Shown here: positions 53,740-64,000 of the stretch, piece after piece
Position numbering within the stretch: position 1 is the stretch's first letter
Layout: every line of letters starts with the position of its first letter
Origin: Sorex araneus
Lineage: Eukaryota; Chordata; Mammalia; Eulipotyphla; Soricidae
NCBI RefSeq assembly: GCF_027595985.1
Contig: NC_073313.1
Location: forward strand, 114,157,552-114,221,551
Direction: 5' to 3'
Length of the DNA: 64,000 bases
Notes under the pieces: generated by a model
What the model was told of the DNA's origin: nothing
Database searches by the model: none
What the model saw: only the letters and a program-made list of their open reading frames with translations
Position numbers and translations under genes: made by a program

Positions 53740-56700
53740 CACTTTCTAATGATCAAAAAAAGACATGTACATTGGAAAGAAATCAGTCTCCTAAACACGT
53801 AATATGCACCCAATGAGGGACCAACAAAATACTAAAAACAACTGCCTATAGACTTTAAGAGAGACACTGATAGCAAAACAATAGTAGTCAGAGGCTTCAA
53901 CACCGCTCTGTCACCTGTTAATAGATAAATAAAACTAATGTTCGGTAAGGAAACACTGGCTTTGAAAGAAGAAATAGAAGAGAGGGGTTTATATATGTGG
54001 GTTTTCATTCCCCAAAGCCAAAAACACATTCTTCTCCAAAGCACACAGGACATTCTTCAACAGGATCACACACTGGAGCAGAAAACATAGGAGAGCAGAG
54101 ACACAAAACATACTTCCACATAGGAGGATAGATATCACACCAATTATCTTCTCAGACATTGAAAACATTCTCAAACACTGAAAATAGAAGTAAATCACAA
54201 ATAGAAACTGAAAAAAAAAAAGAAATTAAAGAGACAATTACTGAACAACTAGTGGGTCAGGAAAAAATATTCCTGCAAACAGTGAGAATAAAGACACAAC
54301 CTACCAGAACTTATGGGACACAGTCAAAGCTCTGATAAGAGGAAAGTTCATACTATATAAGCATTCATCATGAAGGAACAAAGGGCCCACATTAATGCTT
54401 GACTGCACAACTTAAACTGAAAAATGACCAACAAAAGAAGCCCAAAGCAGGTAGGAGGAAGGAAGTAATAAAATTTGGAGTCGAAATTAATGAACAGTAA
54501 TAAAAATAATCCAAAGATCAATAAAAACAAGAGCTGATTCTTTGAAAAAATAGAATTCCTTTGTGTGTGTCTTAGTAAGACATACGAAGTGAGAGAGAAA
54601 AACCTAATAAAGTGGATCATAAATCACAGAAATTCAAAGGATTATTAGACATAATTTTGAAAATTTTTATGCCACGAGAGAACCCAGGAGAAATCATGAA
54701 AACAAAACACCTGTACAGACCTATGACTTTTGAAGAAATCAAATAATGGATTCACCAGTGATTTCTTTCAAAGTTTCAAAGAAGACCTACTGCTCTTCCA
54801 GGAACATGAAGAAACAGAAACACAACCAAACAGCTTCTGTGTAGCAAACATCATCCTGATTCCAAAAGCAGTCAGAGATACCACTAAAAACAGTGAATTA
54901 CAGATAATACTCTTGATGAACACAGATGCAAAGATCCTCAATAAAATATGAGTAAATAGAATCTGACGATTCATCAAAGAGAACATACACCATGACCAAG
55001 TGGAATTCATCCCGGGGATGCAAGGATGGGTTTAACACATGGAAGTCAATCAATATAATACACCATATCACTAAAAGAAAAAAATTTTAAATCTATGATC
55101 ATATCAACAGAAATGGAAAAAGCATTTGACAAGATCAAACACCCACTCATAATTAAAAAAAAACTTTCAACAAAACTGGAATTGAAGAAACTTTACTCAA
55201 CATTGTCAAATCCATTTATCACATGCCCACAAATATTGTACGAAACGAGGGGAAATTAAAATTCTTCCCTTTAGGATCAGGACAAGAAAAGGTTGCCCAC
55301 TCTCACCATTTACTGAAAGTGCTTCCATAGAAATTAGGCAAAAAAGATATCCATATAGGAAAGGAAAAAGTCAAGCTATCACTATCTGCAAATGACATGA
55401 TACTATGTTTAGAAAATCCAAAGGACTCTACAAAAAAGCTAATGGAAACAATAGGTTTGTATTGTATAGTAAAGTGGCTGGCCACAAAATTAATGTACAA
55501 AAGTCTATGACTTTCCTATATGTGAAAAATGAAAAAGAATAAAGAGGTATTAAAAAAATCCCATTCAAAATTATGTCTCAGAGAATCAAGAACTTCAGAT
55601 TCAGCTTAACTAAAGAGATGAAAGACCTTTAGGGAAAAAAGGTATAAAACACTACTTCAGGAAATAAAACAGAGGAAGCAGAAACAGATCCCCTGCCTCA
55701 TGGAATGGGAGGATTAATATCATCAAAATATAACTCACTAAAGCATTATACAGATTCAATGCAGTCCCTGTAAGAATGCCCATAGTATTTGTCAAATAAA
55801 TAGATTTTAAAAATCTCCTGAAATTCAAAAGGAATAGCTCCTGCACCCCTCCCCCACACACACACATACACACAAATAGCTAAAGCAATCCTTGGGAAAA
55901 AGAAGAAGGGAGGCATCAATTTCCCCAGCTTCAAACTGTACTACAAAACAGTAGCAATTAAAACAGAATTGTACTGGAAGACAGACCCTCAGATCAATGG
56001 AATAGAGTTGATCATCCTGAGACAGACTCTCAGGTATATGATTAATTTATCTTTAATAAAGGAACAAAAAATATGAAGTAGAGCAAAGGAAAGACTCCTA
56101 AACAAGTGCTGCTGGGAAAGCCAGTCAGCTGCATGAGAAAAAATGAACTCAGACCTATTTCTAACGCTTTGCACAAAAATCAAATAAAAAAAAAACAAAT
56201 CAAACACCTTGATATCAGACCTGAATCCATAAAGTACATGGAGGAAAACATAGGCAGAACTCTCCATGACATTGAAGCTAAAGGTATCTTCAAGGATGAA
56301 ACACCACTGACCAAGCAAATGGAAGTAAAGATAAACAAATGGGATTACATTAAATTAAGAATCTTTGAACCAGGGCCAGAGTGATAGTACATTGGGTAAG
56401 GCATTTGCCTTGCACTTGGCTGACCTGGGTTCAATCCCTGGCATCCCATGTAGTCCCCCAATCACCATCAAGAGTAATTCCTGAGTATAGAGCTAGGAGT
56501 AACCCCTGAACATCTCAGGGTGTGACCCAAAACCTAAAATAAATAAACAAAATGAATTAGAAAGATTTAAAAAAAATCTTTGAACCACAAATTAAATAAA
56601 GACCAGAATACAAAGACTATCTCTAAGACCTGGAGAAATTATTTACCCAATACCCAGCTGATAAGGGATTAATATGCATAAGGCACTGGTAGAATTTTAC

Positions 56701-57450
56701 AAGAAAACCACATCCACCCCTTCAAAAAATGCGGAGAAGAGTTGAACAGAAATTTCCTCAAAGAATAAATACAAATGGCCAAATGACATATTAAAGATGC
56801 TCTACATTGCTAATCATCAGGGAGAAGCAAATCAAAAGAACAATGAGACATCATCTCACACAGCAGAAACTGGCACACATCCAAAAAAACAAGAACAAGC
56901 AGTTCTGGCACAGATACAGGGGACTTTTATTCACTGCTGGTAGGAATGTCGACTGGTCCAGCATTTCTGGGGAAAAAAAATGATATTCTTAAAACATCTA
57001 GGAATAGAGCTTCCATTGGACACAGGAACTCCACTTCTTAGAATATACCCCAAGGGCTCAAAAAAATGGAGAAAAGACATTGGCACACCCCTGTGTTCCT
57101 TGTAACAATATCCACAATAGCCCAAATCTGGAAACAACCCAAGAGTCCAAGAATAGCTGAGTGGATAAAGAAACTACAGTACATATACACAATGGAATAT
57201 TACTCAGCCATAAGAGAAGATAAAGTAATGCAATTTGCTGCTACATGGGGCACCTGCAGAGTATCATGCTGAGTAAAGTTAATCAGAGGGAGAGAGACTG
57301 ACACAGAATGATCTATTTCATATGTGGAATATAAATAAATATAATGGTGGAATAACAAATACCCAATGACAGCGGAGACAACATGAGAACCGGTATTCAG
57401 TAAGAACTGGAAGTAAAACTATTGTAATGGTAGAAACATGCCAGCATAAT
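53740..57450 (+). mobile_element. degraded L1 ORF2 through 3' end
   Basis: Broken frames give endonuclease-end wording (FFSKAHRTFF near 54030), then RT segments: NSFCVANIILIPKAVRDTTK (54831), ILLMNTDAKILNKI, HHDQVEFIPGMQGW (54990), RKGCPLSPF (about 55290) and the active-site region at 55385-55396, where the expected YADD/FADD box reads SAND. KVAGHKINVQKS, AIAKAILGKKKKGGINFP and the 3' region follow, to about 57450. It is dead by numerous stops and a lost catalytic Asp. It is split by a SINE-A at 56373. Confidence 0.85.
56373..56574 (+). mobile_element. SINE-A nested in L1, with TSD
   Basis: GGGCCAGAGTGATAGTACAT head, GGTTCAATCCCTGGCATCCC, CATCTCAGGGTGTGACCC, A-rich tail. The TSD AATCTTTGAACCA lies at 56360-56372 and 56575-56587. 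Confidence 0.95.
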
Positions 57451-57489
57451 AAATAAGAAGATATATGCACATATATAATATAAATATAT

Positions 57490-57650
57490 CAAATATGCCA
57501 GAAACAGCAACAACAACGTGCTCTTCGTATTCCTGGAGCGATCAAACACCATCGGGTTATACTAGCATGCGACAGGGACAATCTAAGACGTTACTGGCAC
57601 CTGCTCGAGCAAATCAATGAACAATAGGATGACAGTGACAGTGATACAGT
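57490..57650 (+). mobile_element. SINE-B/RTE chimera, 5'-truncated, longer RTE tail
   Basis: ATATGCCAGAAACAGCAACA (SINE-B body) is followed by GCTCTTCGTATTCCTGGAGC, CATCGGGTTATACTAGCATG and CGACAGGGACAATCTAAGAC, the RTE ORF end as at 42720-42795. It ends GATGACAGTGACAGTGATAC. The RTE part is longer than in ordinary SINE-B. Confidence 0.85.
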
Positions 57651-57945
57651 GATATCTTTATATATATAAATATGTTATTATATATTATTTATAAATATTT
57701 ATAAATATTTTTATGAATTTAATATTTATACATATTAAAAGTATATGTTAATTATATATTATAAATTTTATTTTCATATATTTCATATATTTATATATCA
57801 TAACTTTATTTTTATATAAAATAAATCTAAATAATGTTTATATTTATAAATATTATTTTTATATAATATATACTTTTTAATATATGTGTATATATACATA
57901 CATATATACATATATATACATATATATAAATATATATATATAAAA
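57651..57945. repeat. AT-rich tract (TATA/ATAA)
   Basis: About 295 bases almost without G or C, directly after the RTE-type tail. Contains many self-complementary TATATA runs. Confidence 0.95.
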
Positions 57946-57966
57946 TCTACACTAAAGAGAGTGAAC

Positions 57967-58130
57967 CCTAGTACCAGAGAGGTAATACAGGAGTTAAAAG
58001 CTCTTCCCTTGCATGCAGCTGAATGTGGTTTGATTCCCAAGTGCCACCAGAAGTGACCCCAGAGCACTAAGCCAGGCGTAAGCCCGGAAGACAGCCAACT
58101 GTGATCCCAAAACAAAACCAAACACAAAAA
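57967..58130 (+). mobile_element. old tRNA-headed SINE
   Basis: CCAGAGAGGTAATACAGGAG head, GTGGTTTGATTCCCAAGTGC B box, CCAGAAGTGACCCCAGAGCA. Confidence 0.75.
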
Positions 58131-58315
58131 AAGCATTGCGCAAATTGAAAGCCCCTAAATAAAAGTATCATTACTCTATGTTCTCACACATGTGATACTT
58201 TTGAAAAGACAGAACTACAAGGACAGAAATAAGAATAGCAGTTGTGAAGTGTTGGAACATATAAAATTGCCTTAATTACAAATTATTGCTAGTTATGCTT
58301 GAAACTAAACTCTTT
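58131..58315. other. intergenic, nothing recognised
   Basis: No assigned element. Confidence 0.4.
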
Positions 58316-58319
58316 GTTT

Positions 58320-58557
58320 TTCAGATTTATTTTTAATTGAATCACTGTGAGACCCTTACAAAGCTGTTCATGATTAGGTTTCAGTCATACAGTGTTCTAA
58401 CACCTACCCCTCCACTACTGTACATTTCCCAGCACCGATGTCCCCAATTTCCCTCCCATCACCCCCCACCCTCCCCTAGTCTGCCTCTATGGCAGGCACT
58501 TCTGTCTCTCTCTTTTTCTGTCTCTTTCTCTCTGACACATACACACACACACACACA

Positions 58558-58608
<51 letters not shown>

Positions 58609-58835
58609 ACTTCTTTCTCTCCTGCTCTCGCTTTCTCTCTCTCTCTCCCCCCATTCTCACTCCACTTCTTTTGGGCATTGTGGTTTGCAAGACAGATACT
58701 GAACAATTATTATGTATATCCCTTTACCTACTTTCAACACTCAGTTCTTGTCCAGCATGATCATTTCCAACTATTATTGTCATACTGGTCCCTTCTCTAT
58801 CTGACCTCCCCTCTGTCCCACACACACTTGTGATA
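58320..58835 (-). mobile_element. L1 3' end containing a (CA)n(CT)n expansion
   Basis: GAATCACTGTGAGACCCTTA, TTTCAGTCATACAGTGTTC, C-rich tract, then CACACACA and CTCTCTCT runs at about 58541-58604, then TTTGGGCATTGTGGTTTGCA. The long Leu-Ser open frame across the tract is an artefact. Confidence 0.85.
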
Positions 58836-59762
58836 GAATGACTGCATTCAATTATGGTATAAAAAATATATATATATAGTAAAAGACTAATATCCAAGGC
58901 CAGGGAAAACAGGGGCTAAGAGTACTGGTCAATGGTTGGAATCTGAAACTAAATTCTTTAGAGTAACAGTGTCACACAGGGCGCTCTCGTGAAATCATAA
59001 TGGCTTCAGTTCTCAACTCAACTGCTAATTTTTGTAGATACGTGTGCTTGTGTCTTTTAAAGTAATTTCCACACTATTCACCTGGCTCTCCAAAAGAACC
59101 ATACAATTTTAAGAATCTCTCCTTTATTTGACTCTGGTATTAGTTGAGGAAATGAAAACTCAAAGTAGTCAAGTGATATGTTCATAATGAGAGATGACAT
59201 GTTGCTGAGGTCATAAAGGGTTCATGACCTCTCTCTCCCCAGGTACTCACATCTCCCTAAATTAATCGCTGATTCCCAGAGCATATTCATAAGGAAGAGG
59301 CACAAGAACCCAAATCTAATGTCTGCTGAATCCTGCCAGTTTGTCCAAATCATCAGGAGAGAGTATGCCAACAACAGGGTCGAGAAGGAGAGATAGGCCA
59401 GTTCATCTATTGTCAAACTATTCCTTAAAGCTCACACACCAAATCTGTAAAACTCTAAATCACCTCCCATAAATGTCATTTAAAAATCATAAATAATGTT
59501 ATAAATCTATGACTATTACTGAGTTGAGAGTGCCTTGTATTACAAACCAAAAGAATATATATTTAGTACTTGACAGTTTTCTTCTGATAAAGGAACAGAA
59601 CATTGCATGCTTGATCCTTTCCCCATAGATAAAAATATCAATTAGATAAAACTGTATTGTTAGACCTATAGCAAAATATGTTTCAAGTTTCATATCACCC
59701 TTTAGAAATTCCAATGTAATCTTAGATTCAGCAATCCTTGAGGAAAAATAAGACAACAAATT
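58836..59762. other. intergenic, nothing recognised
   Basis: A TATATA run at 58866-58878. No assigned element. Confidence 0.4.
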
Positions 59763-59936
59763 CTTTATTTTTTTCTTTGGGTCTTACCTGGCGATGCACA
59801 GGGGTTACTCCTGGCTCTGCAGCCAGGAATTATTCCTGGCGGTGCTCAGGGGACCATATGGGTGGCTGGGGATTGAACCCAGGTTGGCCGCATGCAAGGC
59901 AAACACCCTACCTTCTATACTATAGCTCCAGCCTCC
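59763..59936 (-). mobile_element. SINE-A with TSD
   Basis: CTTTGGGTCTTACCTGGCGA, GGTGCTCAGGGGACCATATG, ending ATAGCTCCAGCCTCC. A 13-bp TSD (AAGACAACAAATT) lies at 59750-59762 and 59937-59949. Confidence 0.96.
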
Positions 59937-59949
59937 AAGACAACAAATT

Positions 59950-60365
59950 TTTTCCTAGGTCTAGGGTTTATAAAAACATAAGTTCATAGTATCACTATAA
60001 AAAGTCTTAAGTTTACTGAAATAAAATTGCTTTTCTTTGTTTAATCTTCAGTACTAAGAATATGAATCTAAGTGGAGTTTAATGTACACATGATTTCTAT
60101 AACTGCCAGGGCACCATTATAAACTTGGACTAAACCCTTTCAGAAAATCAAAGTTATAGGAATGAAGGGAGTTAAGATACAACCAAAAATATAACAGAGT
60201 TACACACCTATCTAATAACTAAAATCTCTGGTAAAATAGCCTTTTCTGGAGCTTTCAATTGAGTCACAGGGTACTGAAGCTTACCAAATAAGTCAGGATT
60301 TCCAATGGCTCGTGACCAACAGAATGAACAATGATCAAGTACACAATCAGATATTACCAAAGGAA
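59950..60365. other. intergenic, nothing recognised
   Basis: No assigned element. Confidence 0.4.
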
Positions 60366-60560
60366 GCTCAGAGGAGACAGTACAACAAGTTAGGTGCTTG
60401 TCTTGGATGTAGCTGACCCAGTTCTATCGTGGCAACATAACTGGTCTTCCCAACCCCCAGCAACCCTGGGAGTGATGCCCGAACAGAGGGTCAGAACCAC
60501 TAAGACCCTTTCAGCACCACCAGGTATGACCCCTAAATTGAAAACAAAGCAAAACAAAAC
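60366..60560 (+). mobile_element. old SINE with AAAAC-rich tail
   Basis: GCTCAGAGGAGACAGTACAA head, GCTGACCCAGTTCTATCGTG, TTTCAGCACCACCAGGTATG, tail of AAAACAAAGC units. Confidence 0.65.
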
Positions 60561-61315
60561 AAAGAAAACTCAGTAGACTTCCTTGAAAAAGAAGTCTATT
60601 GGGGGTAACATGCAATCAAGTACCACTGGGCTAAATGACATACATACCTGGCATACAGGTACTGCTGCTTTCTGGTTCCTGGGGTCACATACCTCAGTGT
60701 GGACGATGTAGAAAATGCTCAGTTTTCTCACAGAACTGTGAACAGAAGAGAGACTGTGAACAAGTCTGCCATTAATACCAAATCAATTTCCCTAAGATTC
60801 AGCATAAATAATATTGCTGCACCTTGCTTCCACCCCCCAAAAACACCCAGTTATTCTAGCTCTGTTGATCCACTACCATCCACTACATACCCTTAAGATA
60901 TCTAACTCAAAGCCTGGTGGTGGTCTGCACTTTATACAGCAAACCCATAATGATGTAATCAACTGTGATGACTTGGTCACTTCACAATGCAACTGGCTGG
61001 GATGCTGGCTGGTGATCAGTCTTTCTGCTGAAGCTACTCAGCCTGTCCCCAAAGTTAATGAAATAAATAACAGTTTAGCAGTAGAGCTATCAATACAGAA
61101 ATATTTTCTCACTTGTAAAACTGATTCTTAGAAATGACAAGTGCCCTAAAATTAGGTGCAAGCAACAGTTTGTACACCACTATCACTGAAGCAGTTTTAA
61201 ACAGCTCACAAAAATGAACTTAGCCACATTAGGTACTAGGAAAGGTACATGGGTCTTAAAAAAGTGTTCATTTAATAGCACCATAGACTCTCAGATGTGT
61301 GGGTAGAGTATTGCC
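60561..61315. other. intergenic, nothing recognised
   Basis: No assigned element. Confidence 0.4.
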
Positions 61316-61319
61316 TTAT

Positions 61320-61790
61320 TCAAGGTAAAAAGTTTTAAATGGTTTACTAGTTATACAAGGAACCAAGCTCTTTCTGGCCTTAAGCCTGACCAATTGCAAA
61401 CTGTCAAATGACACTGACACCATGCTGTCTCCTACCTCAAAGTTGCAGGCGAAAATACTTGCCAATGACCAACTGTCACCAGAAAGCCTAACGCCAGCAT
61501 CAGAAAGAGCCACAAGTATGCCCTCTCATTGGTGCTTTCATATCCAGACCTTCACAGGGCTTTTCCTATCACTTCCTGCAGGTCTTTCTCACCTTCTCAG
61601 TCAAGTCTTGGCTATACAATCTTGCAAAGATGCAAATCTCCATGCCCTCCCCAGCTTCTATTCCCTACACCCTCCCGCATCCGATTCTCATATCTTGCTT
61701 TACTTTGCTGCATTGTTTTTACCACCATCTATCCTCATATCTACATGCACATGCTTGGCTCATCTTATTTTTAGTGACCCCGATAGAATT
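61320..61790 (+). mobile_element. possible ancient L2-type LINE fragment
   Basis: CAAGCTCTTTCTGGCCTTAA, CCATGCTGTCTCCTACCTCA, TCCTGCAGGTCTTTCTCACC and TTTGCTGCATTGTTTTTACC follow, with many changes, the order of mammalian L2 3' sequence as remembered. The 137-codon open frame at 61422-61835 lies across it and is not taken as a gene. Confidence 0.4.
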
Positions 61791-62014
61791 GTTGTTTATG
61801 CACGGAAATTTGTGTGTCTTACAGGCTGCTTCTGACACTAAGAATAGTTACTGACAGAATTAAGATTACCAAGAGGTAGGGCATGAGGAGGATGGAGAGG
61901 GACTAATGAGAAGGGACCTGGGGACAGTGATAGAGGGATGCATGTAAATGTGGGTTTGCTGCAACAACAGTGCACACGGCTAAAACATAAATATTAAGAC
62001 TCCTGCAAACCAAG
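61791..62014. other. intergenic, nothing recognised
   Basis: No assigned element. Confidence 0.4.
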
Positions 62015-62032
62015 TTAACTCAGTAATTTTAA

Positions 62033-62198
62033 GTTCTTTTGGAGGGTGCTGGTACTCAGGGATTACTCCTGGCTCTGTGCTCAGGGATCACTCCTGGTGA
62101 TTTGGTGCCTGGGAGGTCATATAGGGTTCTGAGGATTGAACCTGGGTCAGCCACATGCAAGGGAAATGCCCTACCTACTGTATTATCTCCCTGGCCCC
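62033..62198 (-). mobile_element. SINE-A relative with perfect 18-bp TSD
   Basis: GGTACTCAGGGATTACTCCT, GAGGATTGAACCTGGGTCAG, ending ATCTCCCTGGCCCC. The TSD TTAACTCAGTAATTTTAA lies at 62015-62032 and 62199-62216. The perfect TSD conflicts with the diverged body. Confidence 0.93.
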
Positions 62199-62224
62199 TT
62201 AACTCAGTAATTTTAAAAAGAACA

Positions 62225-62757
62225 GTGTCAAATGGATAGACATGGAGAGTATCATGCTAAGTGAAATGAGTCAGAAAGAGAGGGAGAGACACAGAGGGAC
62301 TGCACTCATTTGTGGAGTATAGAATATCATCACATGAGGCTGACACCCAAGGACAGTAGACACAAGGGCCAGGAAGATTGCCCCATAGCTGGAAGCCTGC
62401 TTCATGAGCGGAGGGGAGAAGGCAGATGGAATAGAGAAGGGATCACTAAGAAAATGATGGCTGGAGGAACCAGTTGGGATGGGAGATGCATGCCGAAAGT
62501 AGATAATGGACCAAACATGATGACCTCTCAGTGTCTGTATTGCAAGCCATAATGCCCAAAAGTAGAGAGAGAGTATGGGGAATATTGTCTGCCTTAGAGG
62601 TGGGGATGGGGGGTGGGAAAGGGGGGTATACCGGGGATATTGGTGCTGGAAATGTGCACTGGTGGAGGGATGGGTGTTTGATCATTGTGAGATTGTAACC
62701 CAAACATGAAAGCTTGTAACCATCTCACGGTGATTCAATAAAATTAAAAAGAAAAAA
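62225..62757 (+). mobile_element. L1 3' end, young subfamily
   Basis: ATGGAGAGTATCATGCTAAG, TTTGTGGAGTATAGAATATC, ATGAGCGGAGGGGAGAAGGC, GGGGTATACCGGGGATATTG, ending GTGATTCAATAAAATTAAAA. It is nearly the same as 27500-27950. Confidence 0.93.
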
Positions 62758-63235
62758 ATAAAGAGTGTTTGACATAGGTGTTCAATTAAATGTTAAATGA
62801 AAACCACACATTCATGCCATTCCTATATGAGACCCTACAAACAAAGTAGTGTGTGTTCTTCAGAATTTTCTTTAACACCTTTATATTCTATTCTTGTACA
62901 AGGACATGTTGTCAACAGGCTCTTCTTACAATAATGAAGTTCTTGAAATATGATGGGTATGAAGACATACCCATTACAGTGCTGTAAATAGAACCATAAT
63001 CAACAAGGGTGGGTTGGTTAAGAAACAGAAGGATTTCTAGCATTATTCTCATGCTAACAATTTGAGGGGAAGGTATAACTGTTGTTCCCCCAAACTTTCT
63101 TACTGTCAAGTTAAGGCTGGGGGTAGGGGCCTTTATATACAGGTGATTGGAAGAACATGTTAGAAGAAAATATATTGGTTACAGGTAAGTGGAAGAGACT
63201 CAGTGTGGAGGCTGTGCCCCTGGTCAGTGCTTTAC
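62758..63235. other. intergenic, nothing recognised
   Basis: No assigned element. Confidence 0.4.
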
Positions 63236-63239
63236 AGAA

Positions 63240-63370
63240 TTCCCTGCTGGCGGGAGAAACTGCATAGGAGTTAAGGTTCTTGTCTTACTGCAGCACACCC
63301 AGGTTCCATTAACGGCTAAGGCCTAAGGCCCTGAGCACTGCTGGGTGTGGTCCCAAACCAAAAATTTATA
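63240..63370 (+). mobile_element. old tRNA-headed SINE
   Basis: GGCGGGAGAAACTGCATAGG head, CCCAGGTTCCATTAACGGC B-box region, CCTGAGCACTGCTGGGTGTG. Confidence 0.65.
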
Positions 63371-63395
63371 TATCAAATATTGAAAGGGAGGCGGA

Positions 63396-63478
63396 GGTGG
63401 GGTGAGATGGAGATATTAACTGGTGCCTGCTAGAGCTAATCGATGAGCAACGGATGACAGTGACAGTAACAGTGACAG
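63396..63478 (+). mobile_element. SINE-B 3' end only
   Basis: GAGATGGAGATATTAACTGG, CTAGAGCTAATCGATGAGCA, tail GATGACAGTGACAGTAACAG. It abuts the L1 piece on its right. Confidence 0.88.
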
Positions 63479-63479
63479 A

Positions 63480-64000
63480 GTTTTACTGGAGAAATCTGCT
63501 GTGAATCTTATTTTTTTCCCTTGTATGTGAAGTTTTATTTGGATTTGCTTTAGTTGATACTTGTTGGTCCTCCTGTATCTGTGCTCCCATCTCCCTCTTC
63601 AACTTGGGGAAATTCTCAAACATTAGTTCTTCAACTAGTCTTTCTTCTCTTCTCCTCCTTTCCTCATCCTTGGAACTCCTATTTTCCAGGTCCTCATGAC
63701 TTGCTTTTATGATCCTCTTGGGCCCTGTCAATAGTTTCCCGTATAGTCTCTTTACAATTTTTTGGTATCTTTTCCTATTCTTTTTTCTTAATGGATTTGT
63801 TTATTGTATTTTTAAGTGTATCGATTCGCTTTTCAGCTTCATGTACATAAGGTCTTTTAGTGCACTATAAAGTTCTGTTCCATCTATTTAGCTGATTTAT
63901 TTTTTCATTTTCTCCATCAAGCTTTCTTAAAGTGTATTGATTATCTGCCCAAGCATCACTTTCAGATTATTAATGATATTGTTCTAAAGGCTGCTTCAGG
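63480..64000 (-). mobile_element. L1 ORF1 region, continues past the window edge
   Basis: The minus strand holds an open frame at 63483-63731 with ENFPKLKREMGAQIQE, the segment preceding the ORF1p C-terminal domain. Upstream (63732-64000) is the coiled-coil-coding region with stops (ENEKINQLNRWNRTL-like wording in broken frame). The element is inverted relative to PLS3 and lacks its ORF2 here. Confidence 0.8.

Noticed and set aside
58337..58833. Leu/Ser-rich open frames of 114-121 codons
   Set aside because: They are products of the (CA)n(CT)n expansion inside an L1 end.
61422..61835. 137-codon open frame as a novel protein
   Set aside because: It overlaps a probable ancient LINE fragment, has no recognised domain, and overlaps other open frames of similar length.

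Overview
This window is nuclear DNA from a shrew (Soricidae, most likely Sorex araneus or a close relative). Two things point there. The dominant short repeat is a tRNA-headed SINE that matches, from memory, the shrew SOR family. There is also the 3' end of an RTE-type LINE of the RTE1_Sar kind, which has been reported from the common shrew. No bacterial, organellar or CRISPR sequence is seen. No tool could be run, so repeat boundaries are approximate unless a target-site duplication (TSD) is given.

Positions 1-16,190 hold the 3' part of PLS3 (T-plastin, an actin-bundling protein, X-linked in human) on the + strand. Ten exons (221-386, 2534-2676, 4440-4535, 6746-6941, 8471-8549, 9448-9562, 9953-10086, 11195-11318, 11524-11648, 14860-14992) all have GT-AG borders and compatible phases. 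Their coding lengths add to 1308 nt, i.e. residues 195-630 of a 630-residue protein: the end of CH1 and all of CH2, CH3 and CH4. The start codon, EF-hands and promoter lie upstream of the window. The 3'UTR is about 1.2 kb, repeat-free, and ends near an AATAAA at 16166. The PLS3 reading frame shows no damage.

Positions 16,190-64,000 are intergenic. No host gene is recognisable. The region is a dense, nested accumulation of retroposons: (i) SINE-A, tRNA head plus a short body and A-rich tail; (ii) SINE-B, a similar tRNA head joined to a body whose last ~55 nt match the C-terminal codons of the RTE LINE, ending in CAGTGA-type repeats instead of poly(A); (iii) many older relatives; (iv) a few antisense ID-like tRNA SINEs; (v) about two dozen L1 pieces, including an open ORF2 C-terminus (41183-41671), an internally deleted L1 (49260-52975), a degraded ORF2 (53740-57450) and an ORF1 fragment running off the right edge; (vi) microsatellites, several grown from retroposon tails.

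The most interesting biology is the SINE/LINE partnership. One tRNA head occurs with an L1-style A-tail and with an RTE-style tail. The window also holds the RTE 3' end itself (42240-42836), chimeras with longer RTE tails (30036-30300, 57490-57650), and three copies of a 0.6-0.75 kb composite element (29373-30018, 34080-34640, 36850-37592) that contains the SINE-B body and may be its parent. Other notable items are an L1 insertion with an apparent 3' transduction (38462-38889), a pair of facing CTCF-like motifs (40164-40226) and several precisely datable nested insertions.
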